A stretch of 64,000 nt of DNA, taken from NCBI RefSeq assembly GCF_001641265.1, contig NW_020167566.1:1-64000 (forward strand), read 5' to 3'. Position 1 is the stretch's first letter. Each line of letters opens with the position of its first letter. The translations under genes and the position numbers were made by a program. This stretch comes from Pseudogymnoascus destructans. Lineage: Eukaryota > Ascomycota > Leotiomycetes > Thelebolales > Thelebolaceae. Below the pieces are notes generated by a model. That model worked only from the letters and a program-made list of their open reading frames with translations, had not been told where the DNA came from and did no database searches. Below are positions 10,970 to 21,600 of the stretch, piece by piece.

Positions 10970-13696
10970 CAGTGTTTTCAGTAGTATTGCCCGTATACGG
11001 GAGGCTCTCGTATACGGGCCCGTATTATACTTAATTATTCATACGACCCGTATCATAACACCTCTTCGCCGCTAGTATTATACTTAAGTATTGCTGGCCA
11101 TACTTCAGTATTATACTGGCAATACTTAAGTATTTCACGTGATCCTTTCACAATTTTCAGGTCGTCGTGAAAACTCTGCATTTTATCCTTACGTCTTATG
11201 ATTCAGCCTACATCATGGCTTCTGAACCTTCTGATGTTGTATCTACTATCGAAAGTGAACAATTTAATCAGTTTGAACAGGATACTACAACCTCATCAAC
11301 TATTGGCTGCTCTATTCCGTCCCAATCTACCTCCCATACTACGTCAAAGGTAGCTAAGCTACGCACATCACCGATATGGGACTTTACAAAAGTAGGACAT
11401 TATGAAATAACCTTCAATATCTACGGCAAGGAGTCCTGGTGTTGCAAGTTCTGTTCTAAGGAGTATACTGTTGGTGGGGGCACTAATATCATCATCAAGC
11501 ACTTAAAGGAGCGCCATTCCATTGACTTGAAAACACCACAAGAGCAACGCATTGATGGATATCAATCCACAATAGCTGTAGCCTTTGCCAGGCCACACAC
11601 AATCAATCATAAACGCCGTAGACTCAACGATGTCACTGCTGTTAGGCCTTTAGATCCACGTGTTCTTGAAGATCTCTATGTGCGCTGGATAGTAGCATGT
11701 GGAATTGCATTCCGAATGGTTTCAATCCCCGAGTTCCGCACGTAAGTAGTATTACCTTTCATGATTTAAGGCTTTTATTAATATATATATAGCATGCTTC
11801 TCTATTTAAATCCAGCCATCAATGAATGGCTGCCTCATAGCTCGACAACAATTCACGATTGGGTCCTTCATAAATATACAGAAGAGAAGGTCATCATTCG
11901 ACAGGCTGTTCAAGCTGCCCTTACAAATATACACTTTACAGTGGACTTATGGACTTCTCCAAATTCCCTTGCAATCCTCGGCATTGTCGCTCACTATATA
12001 TCAGCAACTGGTAATCTAGATAACTCTGTTCTTGCACTACGAGAAGTTAATGGCGAGCATTCTGGTGAGAACCAAGCTGTGGAAATTCTTGATGTTATCA
12101 ACGACTATGGCATTGCTTCAAAAGTTGGTTATTTTGTAATGGACAATGCAACAAATAATGATACAATGATCAAGGAGCTTTCGAAAAAGCTGAAAGAGGA
12201 GCATGAGATAATATGGGACCCTAGGCGACATAGATTACGGTGTAACGGCCATGTGATCAACCTCGCTGTTCAAGCCTTTCTCTTTGCAAGTGATGAGGAG
12301 GACCTCTCACAGGATAATAATACGGAGCTATTGTCGTCGCCGACAGAAATAGAGATGGAGCAGTGGAGAAAGAAAGGTCCACTTGGTAAACTACATAACA
12401 TTGTAGTTTATATCCAACGCAGCCCACAACGTATCGCCAGCTTTAAGTTGATGAGCAATAACCTATGTTTGTTGAGAGATAATTCAACACGTTGGAATAG
12501 CTGGTATTCAATGCTACAACGGGCGCTACGGGTACAACATGCTATAGAACTGTTCTGCGTAAAATTCAAGGAGAATGAGAATGACCTCCGTAAGTACATA
12601 TTTATGTCTCTTAAATTTAATTATTTACTAATATTTAAGTAGTTTCACAAGGGGACTGGCAGGACCTTCGAAATATGGCCTGTATTCTCAAGAACTTTGC
12701 AGATGCAACACTTGCTACAGAAGGTTATGCCTCGAGCATTGATTTAACACTCCAATCGATGGACTTCTTACTTCACGTGTTTGAAACTGCGAAGAATGAT
12801 TATGCAATGGACCCGTTCCTTGGTCCTTGTTGTAATGCTGGGTGGAAGAAGTTGGATAAATACTACAGTATGACAGACAGGACTTCGGCATATACAGCGG
12901 CGTTAGTATTATGCCCACAATGGAAGTGGACTTACTTCAAATCAGAATGGGAGGCTGATTGGGTTGCTGAAGCACGTGTCAAGGTTGAGGAGCTGTGGGT
13001 CAACAAATACAAAGCATTGGCAGTTAGTGCAGAGATCGCAGAAGTTGAAGGTGAAGATACTGAGAAGCCGCTTTCGAATGAGTTTCTTACATGGCGTACA
13101 CAAAAGCGGGGTATTGACGTTATTCAAGATGAATATACTCAGTATTTACAAGCCCCAATTGTTAAAACTGATGATGCGAGAGCATGGTGGGCTGAGCCTA
13201 CTCAACGGGCTACATTTCCAAACTTAAGTGTAATGGCATTAGATTTGTTATCAATACCCTCAATGTCTGCAGCGCCTGAAAGGCTGTTCTCTGGTGCGAA
13301 AATCACGATTTCCGACCGTAGGAACAGGCTAGGTATTATGGCAATTCAAGCTGTTGAGTGCTTGAAGTCTTGGTTTAAGAAGAATAAGAGTACAGCTTTG
13401 CCGTTTGTAGATGATGAGCTGTCAACACTCCCAGATACATTGTTGCAAGAGGCAGCGATGACTATGATATCTAGCTAGTTCAATATGTTCTGAAATTCAC
13501 AGGGTTATAGAGTATACAGTTTTTACAGCTTCAATTTTTTTTAACATTACATGAAATACTTAAGTATTGCCCGTATTAATACTTAAGTATTGATACAGAG
13601 CTCACTAGTATCATATCAAGCTTCACCCGTACCGTATTGATACGGCCCGTATCATAATGGCCCGAATACTTAAGTATTATACTAATGGGAACACTG
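10970..13696 (+). mobile_element. hAT DNA transposon, apparently intact
   Basis: 2,727-bp element with CAGTGTT...AACACTG ends and a perfect 8-bp target-site duplication GTCCTCGG (10962-10969 and 13697-13704), the hallmark of hAT. It is inserted inside a solo LTR. Subterminal regions are rich in ATACTTAAGTATT-type motifs, likely transposase-binding sites. It carries one three-exon transposase gene. Confidence 0.95.
11215..13478 (+). CDS. hAT transposase with BED-type zinc finger
   Basis: Modelled with three exons, 11215-11741, 11793-12589 and 12643-13478, giving an open frame of 719 aa. Both introns have GTAAGT donors. Features in order: a BED-type finger (CCKFCSKEY, then HLKERH); an RNase-H-like transposase core with TVDLWTSPNS, where the Asp is the expected first catalytic residue; and a C-terminal hAT dimerisation region (LLSIPSMSAAPERLFSGAK). 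It catalyses cut-and-paste movement of the surrounding element in the nucleus. No stop or frameshift is visible, so it may be active. An in-frame Met at 11167 is a possible alternative start; 11215 was preferred because the homologous region begins with MASEPS. Confidence 0.85.
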
Positions 13697-13952
13697 GTCC
13701 TCGGAGTCCTGGACTCTTAGGACTCTTCTCATCATCCTGCGAGTCCATCACGTGCCTAGTGGACTCCTGGGAACTCACTCGAGTCCTCGGAGTCCTGGAC
13801 TCTTAGGACTCTTCTCATCATCCTGCGAGTCCGTCACGTGATACTTTCGGAACTACTATTCCCCGCTGCCCCTCCAGGTACCAGGGCCGGTCTCATGCGA
13901 CCTCCCTCCTTCCTGTCCTGTAGTTGGCCAGCCTTCTTGTTCCGTTGTAACA

Positions 13953-16015
13953 AAGTGTTACTCGACTTTCATTTATGGGTGTTATTGCATCATTTATCGA
14001 CCGTCATTGGAAAATGCAAGAGGTCTTGATTGGGTTTGAACCTATATATACAGAGCATACTGGTGCTGAGTTATGTGGAATACTTGAAAAAGTTATCACA
14101 AGGCAGCATTTAGAAGGACGAATTATATCCATTATGACTGATAATGCGTCAAACAACACTTCAATGATGAGAGATGTGGAAATAATGCTTGATAGTATTG
14201 CAGACAACGAGCATTTCATTGGAGGAAAAGTACAACACATACCCTGCCTAGCTCACGTTATTCAACTTGCCCTTAGTGCTCTCCTTGGTCGAATCCGGAT
14301 TACGCCAACAAATCAAGAGATCTTAATGAACTGGGAAGAAGAGAATCAGATGGAGGGCCTTGCAAAGTTGCAGAAGGACAAGGGTATTGGATTTACACTT
14401 GGAAAGGTATATATTCTCTTGTTAGTTCTGGTAAACTTCTGGTAGTCTTTTCTAATATCTCATAGCTCCGGAAGCTCACTATCTTTGTTAATTCAAGTCA
14501 TAACTCGAAGGAACAGGTTTATGACTTTGCAAAAGGCAAACATGAACCGGGGTCAATCATCTCAGAGGCTTCTTCGACTTATTCAAGATGTATCAACTCG
14601 ATGGGATTCGACATGCCATATGCTTCTGCGAGCACAGCAACTCAAGTCAACAATCAATCAATATACTCGAGGCGATCATGGTGCTCACATGTTCAGACTT
14701 AGCGAGCTAGAATGGAAGCACATCGAATACATCATTGATCTTACAAGGCCATTCAACTTCTTTACAACAAACATTGGATCGTCAGCCGGACCTACTGTCT
14801 GCTATACACTTGGAGTATATCAAAAACTCTTATCAACGCTTGAAGGAACTCGGCACCGGCTACGGCATAAGACATATCCATGGGCAGCAAAGATGACTTT
14901 AGCAATCGATGCTGCAGAGAAAAAGATTAGGAAGTATTATAACAAGCTATACACAAATACTGGATCTATCTTCGCATTTGCTAGTATCTTAAATCCTAGT
15001 GTGAAGCTCTCACACTTTAACAAAAAGGTTTGCAAGCTTGACTTTTCAATACGAAATTGGGAGACAGAGTTTGAACAACAGTTTAGGACTCTTTATAAAG
15101 AGCAGGACTCGGGGCCAGTGAGAGGAATATGTGAATGAGGCTGATCTCTATCTTGATGCTCGTAAGTTTCTGGTAATCTTCTGATAATCTTATTCTAACT
15201 TGTATAGCACATATCTACACAAAGATATTGCTATTTTGGCAACAAAAGGAAGAGCAATTTCCTGGTCTATCAGCAATGGCTCGTGATATACTTTGTATTC
15301 CTGCTGCTGAGTCTGGAGTTGAGCGAGTCTTTAGTGCCGCAAGGGACGTATGTGGCCACCGACGTGGTCAACTTAATCCTGAGACGATTAAGAGTATTAT
15401 GCTTATATATTACTCTCGACAATACAAGAATCGTCAAGGTCATCGTGACAAGCTTGCAGATATGATGGACGTCGTTGATATGACTGAGGAGCAAGTCGAA
15501 GAAGAGTATGAGGCACAACGACAACGGATGTGCAATTCTATCGAGTTACAATATATCAGCGATGAAGAAGAACCACGATCAAATACACATATCCGAGAGA
15601 CATATTCAAAGGTACAATATCCTCGTTTAATCCTCAGCGGCCACAGCAACAGCAAGACTTATCACAAGCTGCACATGAAGAACGACAAATGCGCTACCAA
15701 CAAGGTGAAGAAAGAGATAGGGCTGACCGTCTTAACGAGACCTTATACGACATCCCAGATGACGATATCCCAGATAATGAAGATATAAGAGAAGATGGTA
15801 ATAATGAGGAGCCTATACTTCCAACTATTCATGACGATGAAGATAAGGATATGCCGTCCTCGCCACCAACGCCTATCCAACACCCTCGGAAGACTGGAAG
15901 AGATCTACTTGATATCTTTCAAGCTACTCGTCAAGACCCTATAAATACTTTAGGTATTAGTAGGTCTGGCCGGCCTCATCAAGCAAGGTGGAAAGATGTT
16001 CTTGAGCATATATAA
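13953..16015 (+). pseudogene. Decayed hAT transposase, 5'-truncated at the LTR
   Basis: Coding similarity starts immediately after the LTR edge (LSFMGVIASFIDRHW). It continues through the catalytic core (IMTDNASNNTSMM, HIPCLAHVIQLAL) and the C-terminal dimerisation region (GLSAMARDILCIPAAESGVERVF), and ends GRPHQARWKDVLEHI at 16015. Introns at 14407-14465 and 15162-15207 have good splice signals. A frame change near 14555 and a second in the C-terminal part break the gene. The N-terminus with the DNA-binding domain is missing. The 3' flank to about 16360 has repeated ACTCACTGGGT/GAGTGAGTGA motifs typical of hAT subterminal DNA. A related but different copy lies at 54597-55710. Confidence 0.8.
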
Positions 16016-16359
16016 TATAGTGTTCTGATAATCTTCTGATAATCGTGGTACTTAGATAGAGGAATATACGTGATTCGTTCTCACAGCTTATTAGAGATGG
16101 TAGAGTGATGCTGATAAATGTAATACTTTAAGTTAACTTACAACTGTAACCATAAAACAGTATTAATCGTATGAGGGACTGTTCACGTAATGCATATATC
16201 TTACACGTGACAGCCGAGTACTCACTGGGTTTTTACAGAGTAACTGAGTATTGGCCTCACTCACCGAGTCGAGTGAAAGGTTCAGCTACTCACCCAGCTG
16301 AGTAACCCACTGAGTGAGTGAGCCGAGTATTGGGCGAGTAGTGCGCAGCCTAGGCTCCA

Positions 16360-18110
16360 CCTGCCCCTACCACTCGACAAATCCGAAATAACTCTCTCAC
16401 TTAAACTCGTATCAGAAATCGGAGGTAGCCATTCTGTTCCGCTTGTAAACCTCTGTCAATGGTGGTGTCGAACGATAAATTCCGCCCGCTCCTGCAGAAC
16501 ATGTGACTCTTCTCATACCTAGCCCCCCACCACCCTTTGCCACCCATCGGAATCTGGAATACCTCGGCCATTTCAAGCCGTATCAAAAATCGGAAGACGT
16601 CATTTGATTCCCCTCGTAATTCTCCTTCAATGACGATATCGAACTTTATATTCTACCCATCGCTGCAGAAGCTATCGCCACTCACGTGCCATGCCCATAC
16701 TGCACCCTTGCCACCCGGCGGAATCTGGGATATCTCCATCGTTTCAAACCGCATCGTAAATCGGAAGACGCCATTTTGTTCCCCTTGTAAATTTCTTTCA
16801 ATTACGATATCGAACGTTTGATCTTGCCTCTCAGCTCTGCATTTATACCACTTCCCGTTCTATGCCCTCTTCTTCTTGCCACCCATCGAAATCCATTATA
16901 ACACGATCATTTCAAGTCGTATGAAAAATCGGAGGACGCCATTCGATTCCGCTTGCAAATCTCCCTTAATAACAATACTGAACGTTTGGTTTCGTCTGTT
17001 GTTGTAAAAGTTATTAGCCTCTGAAAACTATGCTCAGCCCCCCCCTGCCACTTACCGCCTGAGAAGATCCGCCATAACTTGTTCGTTTCAACTCATATCA
17101 ACAATCAGAGTATGCCATTTTGTTCGTCTTGCAACGTTGTCCAATTTCCCCTATCGAACGATAGATTTGATCCATCGCTGGAGGCGTTATTAGCCTTCAT
17201 AAACTATACTCAGCCAGTCCCTCAGCCACCAAGCACCTGACGAAATCCGAAATAACTAACCCATTTTTTCTCGTATCAAAAAAAGGAGTACGCCATTTTG
17301 TTCCCCTTGCAATCCTCTTTCAATAACGCTATCGAACGTTAAGTTCAGCGCACTGCTGCACAAGTTATACCACGTCTCATATGTAACCACCCCCCTTGGC
17401 CTTCCTACCCACTGCCACCCGTCTAAATCCGGAATATCTTCACCAGTTGAACTCGGATCAAAACTTGGGATACGCCATTCGATTCCCCTTGTAAATATCT
17501 TCCATTGACGATACCGAACGTTAAGTTTCAGACGTCGCTGCAAAAGTTGGAATCCTTCTCACATGTTACCATGGGGCCCCATTTCCTGGGCCCGGCCCAA
17601 CAAATCCGAAATAACTCACTCGTTTCAAGTCGTATCAAAAATCGTAAGAGGCCATTCGATTTCTCTTGCAAATCTCTTCCAATGACGATATCGAACGTGA
17701 AGTTTCCGCCGTAGCTGCAAAGGTTATAATCCCTCAGAGTAGGTGCTCCACCACCCCTACTGTCCCCCCAGCGAAATCTGCAATATCTCACCCGTCTCAA
17801 CTCGTATCACAAATCGGAGTACGCCATTTGATTCGTCTTGCAAATCACTTTTATTAACGCTATCGAACGCACCATCTGCATGCCGCGTCAGGATATTACA
17901 ATCCATCCTATAACATGCTCCCCCAATCACCCCTCCCATGCATCGCCCGACCAAAACCGGAATATCTCCACCATCGAAAGTCCGATCAACAATCGGAGTA
18001 CGTCAATTTGTTCCCCTTGCAAAGCTGCACAGGAAACGTCAGCGAACGTTCCACTCGATTGCGAGACCGTCAACCTACCGTCCCTGCAAGAACGTGAGTC
18101 CGGAAATGGA
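16360..18110. repeat. Degenerate satellite array, about 175-bp units, array 2
   Basis: About ten units of the same satellite as array 1, with anchors near 16428, 16599, 16770, 16938, 17114, 17292, 17475, 17651, 17823 and 18002 (168-183 bp apart). The last four units match the last four of array 1 in the same order. The array was therefore copied as part of the block rather than homogenised unit by unit. Short ORFs here are not believed. Confidence 0.85.
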
Positions 18111-18126
18111 CCAGGAGACAAGCCCT

Positions 18127-19161
18127 CTACTCCTCCTCACCTGGCTGCCAGTTGCTCTGCTTCGTGAAGAAGACGCACGAGTACCGCGTGCCCTCGAAGG
18201 GCGCGATCCAGTGCTCGAGGACTGCAGAGCGGAACAGGACAACATCCCCTGGCTGGAAGGGAATCCTATAGCCAAGGGCTGGCAGGCACAGCTCCCCTCC
18301 CTCAAACTCTCCAAAGCAGGCCATCGCAACCCAGCCATCGAGCACATCATGGTTGTCCTTGTGAGGCCCAACCTGGGCGTTTATCAGGATCGCGAGGCAG
18401 TGCCAGCAGCTCCTGTTGCTGAACTTGAAGACCTCCAGCTCAGGCGTGGCTGCACACTCGCCAAGGTAGTTCTGCCTGTACTGCTGGTAGGCCCTGGGAT
18501 CGATCTCCTGGAAGAGCCTGCCTATGGTCTGCGCGAGGGGGGCCATGGTCTTGTAGAGGGCCAGCGTGGCCCCGAAGCCCGCTCCAGTCCTGCGCATGTC
18601 TGAGCAGAGGGTGGGAGGCGTGTGTGGCTGTCCTGTGGCATGCCACAGCCCAAGGTGGTAGACTCCCCACTTCTTCCCCTCGTGCTCAGCCTTCCTGGCC
18701 TGCTCCATCTCGTGCCTCTCGTCACTGCTGGGCTTTGGGGGTGGCGCGAGTGTCGTGTACTTCTCAATGGCATCAACCATGAGGCGGCAGAGGTCCTTGT
18801 TCCTGTCTGGGAGGCTCAGCCCCCCCCTCATGTAGACGAGGAGCTGCTCTGGGTCCTCGTCTGCAGAGTGGAAGACGGTGACAGGCTGGACGTCGAGGCC
18901 ATCCTTCCCACCATCCTTGGGGATGCCCTGGAGCAGCGTGAGGTGCTTGCTGAGCTCGAGGCCCTCCTCCAGTGTGGTGGTGACCCTGGGGTTGGGTGGC
19001 GTGATGAGGTTGGTCCAGGCGAGATCTGTGGTGATGACCTGGGCATTGCCGCGGAACTTGGCCTTCCAGTTATGGGAGAACTCCCTCCTCTCCTTCCACT
19101 CATATGGCGAGTGGGCTGTGTGGTGCTGGTGGCGCTTCTGGATGGAGGGTATCGGTGGCAT
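18127..19161 (-). CDS. TET/JBP-like 2OG-Fe(II) dioxygenase, copy B
   Basis: Intact 344-residue ORF, same length as copy A. It has the HKD motif (His267, Asp269), GGELCLPALG, PGDVVLFRS, distal His317 and Arg326. From about residue 235 to the end only one substitution (Lys to Arg) separates the copies, whereas the N-terminal part has more than 20. Conservation of the catalytic half suggests selection on activity. It sits in the same context as copy A: downstream of an OrsD/RecQ gene on the same strand, preceded by two 153-bp repeats and followed by the satellite. A role in oxidising modified DNA bases is inferred from the TET/JBP-like motifs; the substrate is unknown. It could act on the element's own DNA or on host methylation marks. 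Confidence 0.75.
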   Translation of the reverse strand: MPPIPSIQKRHQHHTAHSPYEWKERREFSHNWKAKFRGNAQVITTDLAWTNLITPPNPRVTTTLEEGLELSKHLTLLQGIPKDGGKDGLDVQPVTVFHSADEDPEQLLVYMRGGLSLPDRNKDLCRLMVDAIEKYTTLAPPPKPSSDERHEMEQARKAEHEGKKWGVYHLGLWHATGQPHTPPTLCSDMRRTGAGFGATLALYKTMAPLAQTIGRLFQEIDPRAYQQYRQNYLGECAATPELEVFKFSNRSCWHCLAILINAQVGPHKDNHDVLDGWVAMACFGEFEGGELCLPALGYRIPFQPGDVVLFRSAVLEHWIAPFEGTRYSCVFFTKQSNWQPGEEE

Positions 19162-19167
19162 GGTGTC

Positions 19168-19474
19168 GCGAGCTCAGGTCTTGATGGTACCTCACTATAA
19201 GATGGTATAGTCTAGGATCCCCAAAGGCAGATGACACAGGATGGTGCGCCCCTCTGACACTCGAGACTGAGCTGTGTGCTGGCGTGAAGAAAGTGTGGAA
19301 GAATGTTGGGTGGTTGTTGCGCGAGCTCAAGTTTTGATGGTACCTCACTATAAGATGGTATAGTCTAGGATCCCCAAAGACAGATGACACAAGATGGTGT
19401 GCCCCTCTGCCACTCGAAACTGAGCTGTGTGCTGGTGTGAAGAAAGTGTGAAGAAATGTTGGGTGGTTGCCGCG
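19168..19474. repeat. Two tandem 153-bp units upstream of dioxygenase B
   Basis: GCGAG anchors lie at 19168, 19321 and 19474, exactly 153 bp apart. The unit is the same as at 3483-4100, where there are four. The array directly precedes the dioxygenase start codon. Confidence 0.9.
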
Positions 19475-20308
19475 CGAGAAGGAAAAATGTGTAGAGGACT
19501 AAGTTTGGACTTGACGGTAGAAGTTCTGATATAGACTGAGACGAGCCACGCTCGCTAGCTGCGTGGCAACTCACATGACTGACCACCCCATCAAAATTGG
19601 GTTGAAAAAAAAAAGGCGAGATCTGAGGCCGGGAGGAGCATGGCTGCGTTCGTCTGGGCGAGGGCTACGCAGTTACATGGAAAAGGGGATGGATTCGATG
19701 GCATCTCGGTAAGGAAATGGTGATCTCGGTTAAAAAACGCCCCATCTTCGAACCCTGGCCGGAGAGGCCACGGCAGTCGTGTGGACATGGGAGCTGCCTG
19801 TTGGGCTTCGTCCTTGCCAGTCTCACCTGGGTACGTAATTATAAGATAATCGTCTGAGTATCAGAGCGAGAGTGTTGCCTCGAAATATTCCAAAGGCTAG
19901 TCTGGCATTCGAGCTAGGAGGGTCTATAAACGCTCCCGATCAACTGGGGGTGGTGCGGAGGGGGCAGCCCATGTCCTAAACATAGCAACGATCCATGTTC
20001 GGGAGTGTCACAACCAAACGCGGTTAGGCGAAAACCTGAAAAAGATGTCAACCCTACATCTCGAGTTCGACGTTTAATATACAGCTTATATTGCTGTAAT
20101 TAGATTATCCGTATTAGTGGCATGTGTGATCATCAGTAATTTGATGCAGTTCACAGCTCGTCGAAGAGTGTGATTATTATAATCCGTTCCAATTTATTTA
20201 AATTTCAGAGAATAATATTTCTCAACTCATGACATAATTAATATGGCTCTATGCTACAGTCTATATTATACATACATGGCGCTATCAGTCGAACGCCCAT
20301 TCACTAGT
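19475..20308. other. Conserved non-coding spacer of block B
   Basis: Counterpart of 4101-4934. No credible ORF is present. A TTCGAACC-like B-box is present on one strand near 19747, but no A box or cloverleaf could be built around it. Confidence 0.65.
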
Positions 20309-20994
20309 TTAATATGCCTCGAACTCGAGCAGTGCTGCTGCTGCGATCTTTACCCCCCAGATGCCCTTCCCACCTGCGAACTCGGCCATCTGCCCACACC
20401 ATGAAAGGAACACGTCCACGTCGTTGAACGCCCCTGCCACCCCTGCCCTCGCCGCCTGCTCAACGAACCTCTCCTGCAGCCACTGTTCGCCCCCGGTCTT
20501 GTGGAACACACCATAGCAGAGCGGCATCACGATGTCTGCATACTTGCACTGCTCGAGGCCGCTGGCTGGGTCTGCACGTTGACAGACCGACTGTGGGTTG
20601 TAGCACCAGTAGCATGCCGCGAATGCTGAGATCCATGGTCCGCAGCCCTGCCCCTTTCTTCTGGCCTGGTCGCGCGCCCTGAAGAAGTCGAACCGCTGGT
20701 GGCACTTGGTCAACTGGTGGTCCCAAGGCTCCCCGAGCCCCAGACAGGGCAGGCACGTCCCCTTCACGGCGAGGAGGTCCTCCTTGTAACGGCTGAGCTC
20801 GAGGTACGCCAAACGCCGCTTCTCGTGAATGGCTGCACTCCCAGTGTGCGGCATCGCCTCTGTGGCATCGTCACGGGGCACGTGTGATGGGCTGGGGCCA
20901 CTGCTGCAGACATCGCACGCCACATCATCTCTCACCCCATCGCACTCCCGAAGCTCAGACGCCTCGTCGAGGTGCGCACTCAGACACGTGCGCC

Positions 20995-21600
20995 GGGCGC
21001 GATGGGACAGAGGCATACTGTTACGACGGAACAAGAAGGCTGGCCAACTACAGGACAGGAAGGAGGGAGGTCGCATGAGACCGGCCCTGGTACCTGGAGG
21101 GGCAGCGGGGAATAGTAGTTCCGAAAGTATCACGTGACGGACTCGCAGGATGATGAGAAGAGTCCTAAGAGTCCAGGACTCCGAGGACTCGAGTGAGTTC
21201 CCAGGAGTCCACTAGGCACGTGATGGACTCGCAGGATGATGAGAAGAGTCCTAAGAGTCCAGGACTCCGAGGACTCGAGTGAGTTCCCAAGAGTCCACTA
21301 GGCACGACGCCACTATATAAGTAGATAGTATTTCCTTAGATAGGAGCTTCGTGCTCAACTCAATACAGTATTTGTTATATACTAGTAACGTGTTACTTGA
21401 AGCCTTTGTGTCTGATCCCCTGCCTCCTCTGATAAGTAAACCTTTACGCAAGAGAACCTCTGTGTCTTCTATCGTTTAGAAGTCAGCGTTACACATACTC
21501 AGCCGTGCTCCTGCCGCACAAGTGGCAGTCGCAGGCGGGCAATGCCGGTATGGATGTCGAGACGAGGGCACTCCACCGCTACCTCGAAGGCCGGGAGTGC
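20995..21600. other. Local inversion inside helicase copy B
   Basis: Apart from the inserted LTR, this segment is the reverse complement of copy A 5630-5752. Both edges lie in GGCC/GCGCC-rich sequence. The inverted piece held the codons after QESGRA (helicase motif VI) and the start of the RecQ-type zinc region. Confidence 0.85.
21019..21493 (+). mobile_element. Solo LTR (475 bp) with CATAC duplication
   Basis: TGTTACGACGG...GCGTTACA, flanked by perfect 5-bp duplications CATAC (21014-21018 and 21494-21498). It contains two tandem U3 repeats of about 100 bp rich in GACTC/GAGTCC and a TATATAAG box at about 60 percent of its length, which sets the sense strand as plus. It lies inside the inverted part of helicase copy B. 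Confidence 0.95.

Larger units (their letters stand above)
10743..13952 (-). mobile_element. Solo LTR split by a nested hAT element
   Basis: A 475-bp-family LTR starts TGTAACGC at 10743 and ends GTTGTAACA at 13952. It is interrupted by the hAT element 10970-13696. Judged by the TATATAAG box, the sense strand is minus. The flanking five bases do not match (CTGAG at 10738-10742, AAGTG after 13952), unlike all other solo LTRs in the window. This copy therefore probably formed by recombination between two LTRs. On its right it abuts a truncated hAT transposase. Confidence 0.85.

Noticed and set aside
19730..19830. TTCGAACC B-box-like sequence suggesting a tRNA or SINE
   Set aside because: No A box at a proper distance and no cloverleaf; the block A copy has TTCTAACC instead.
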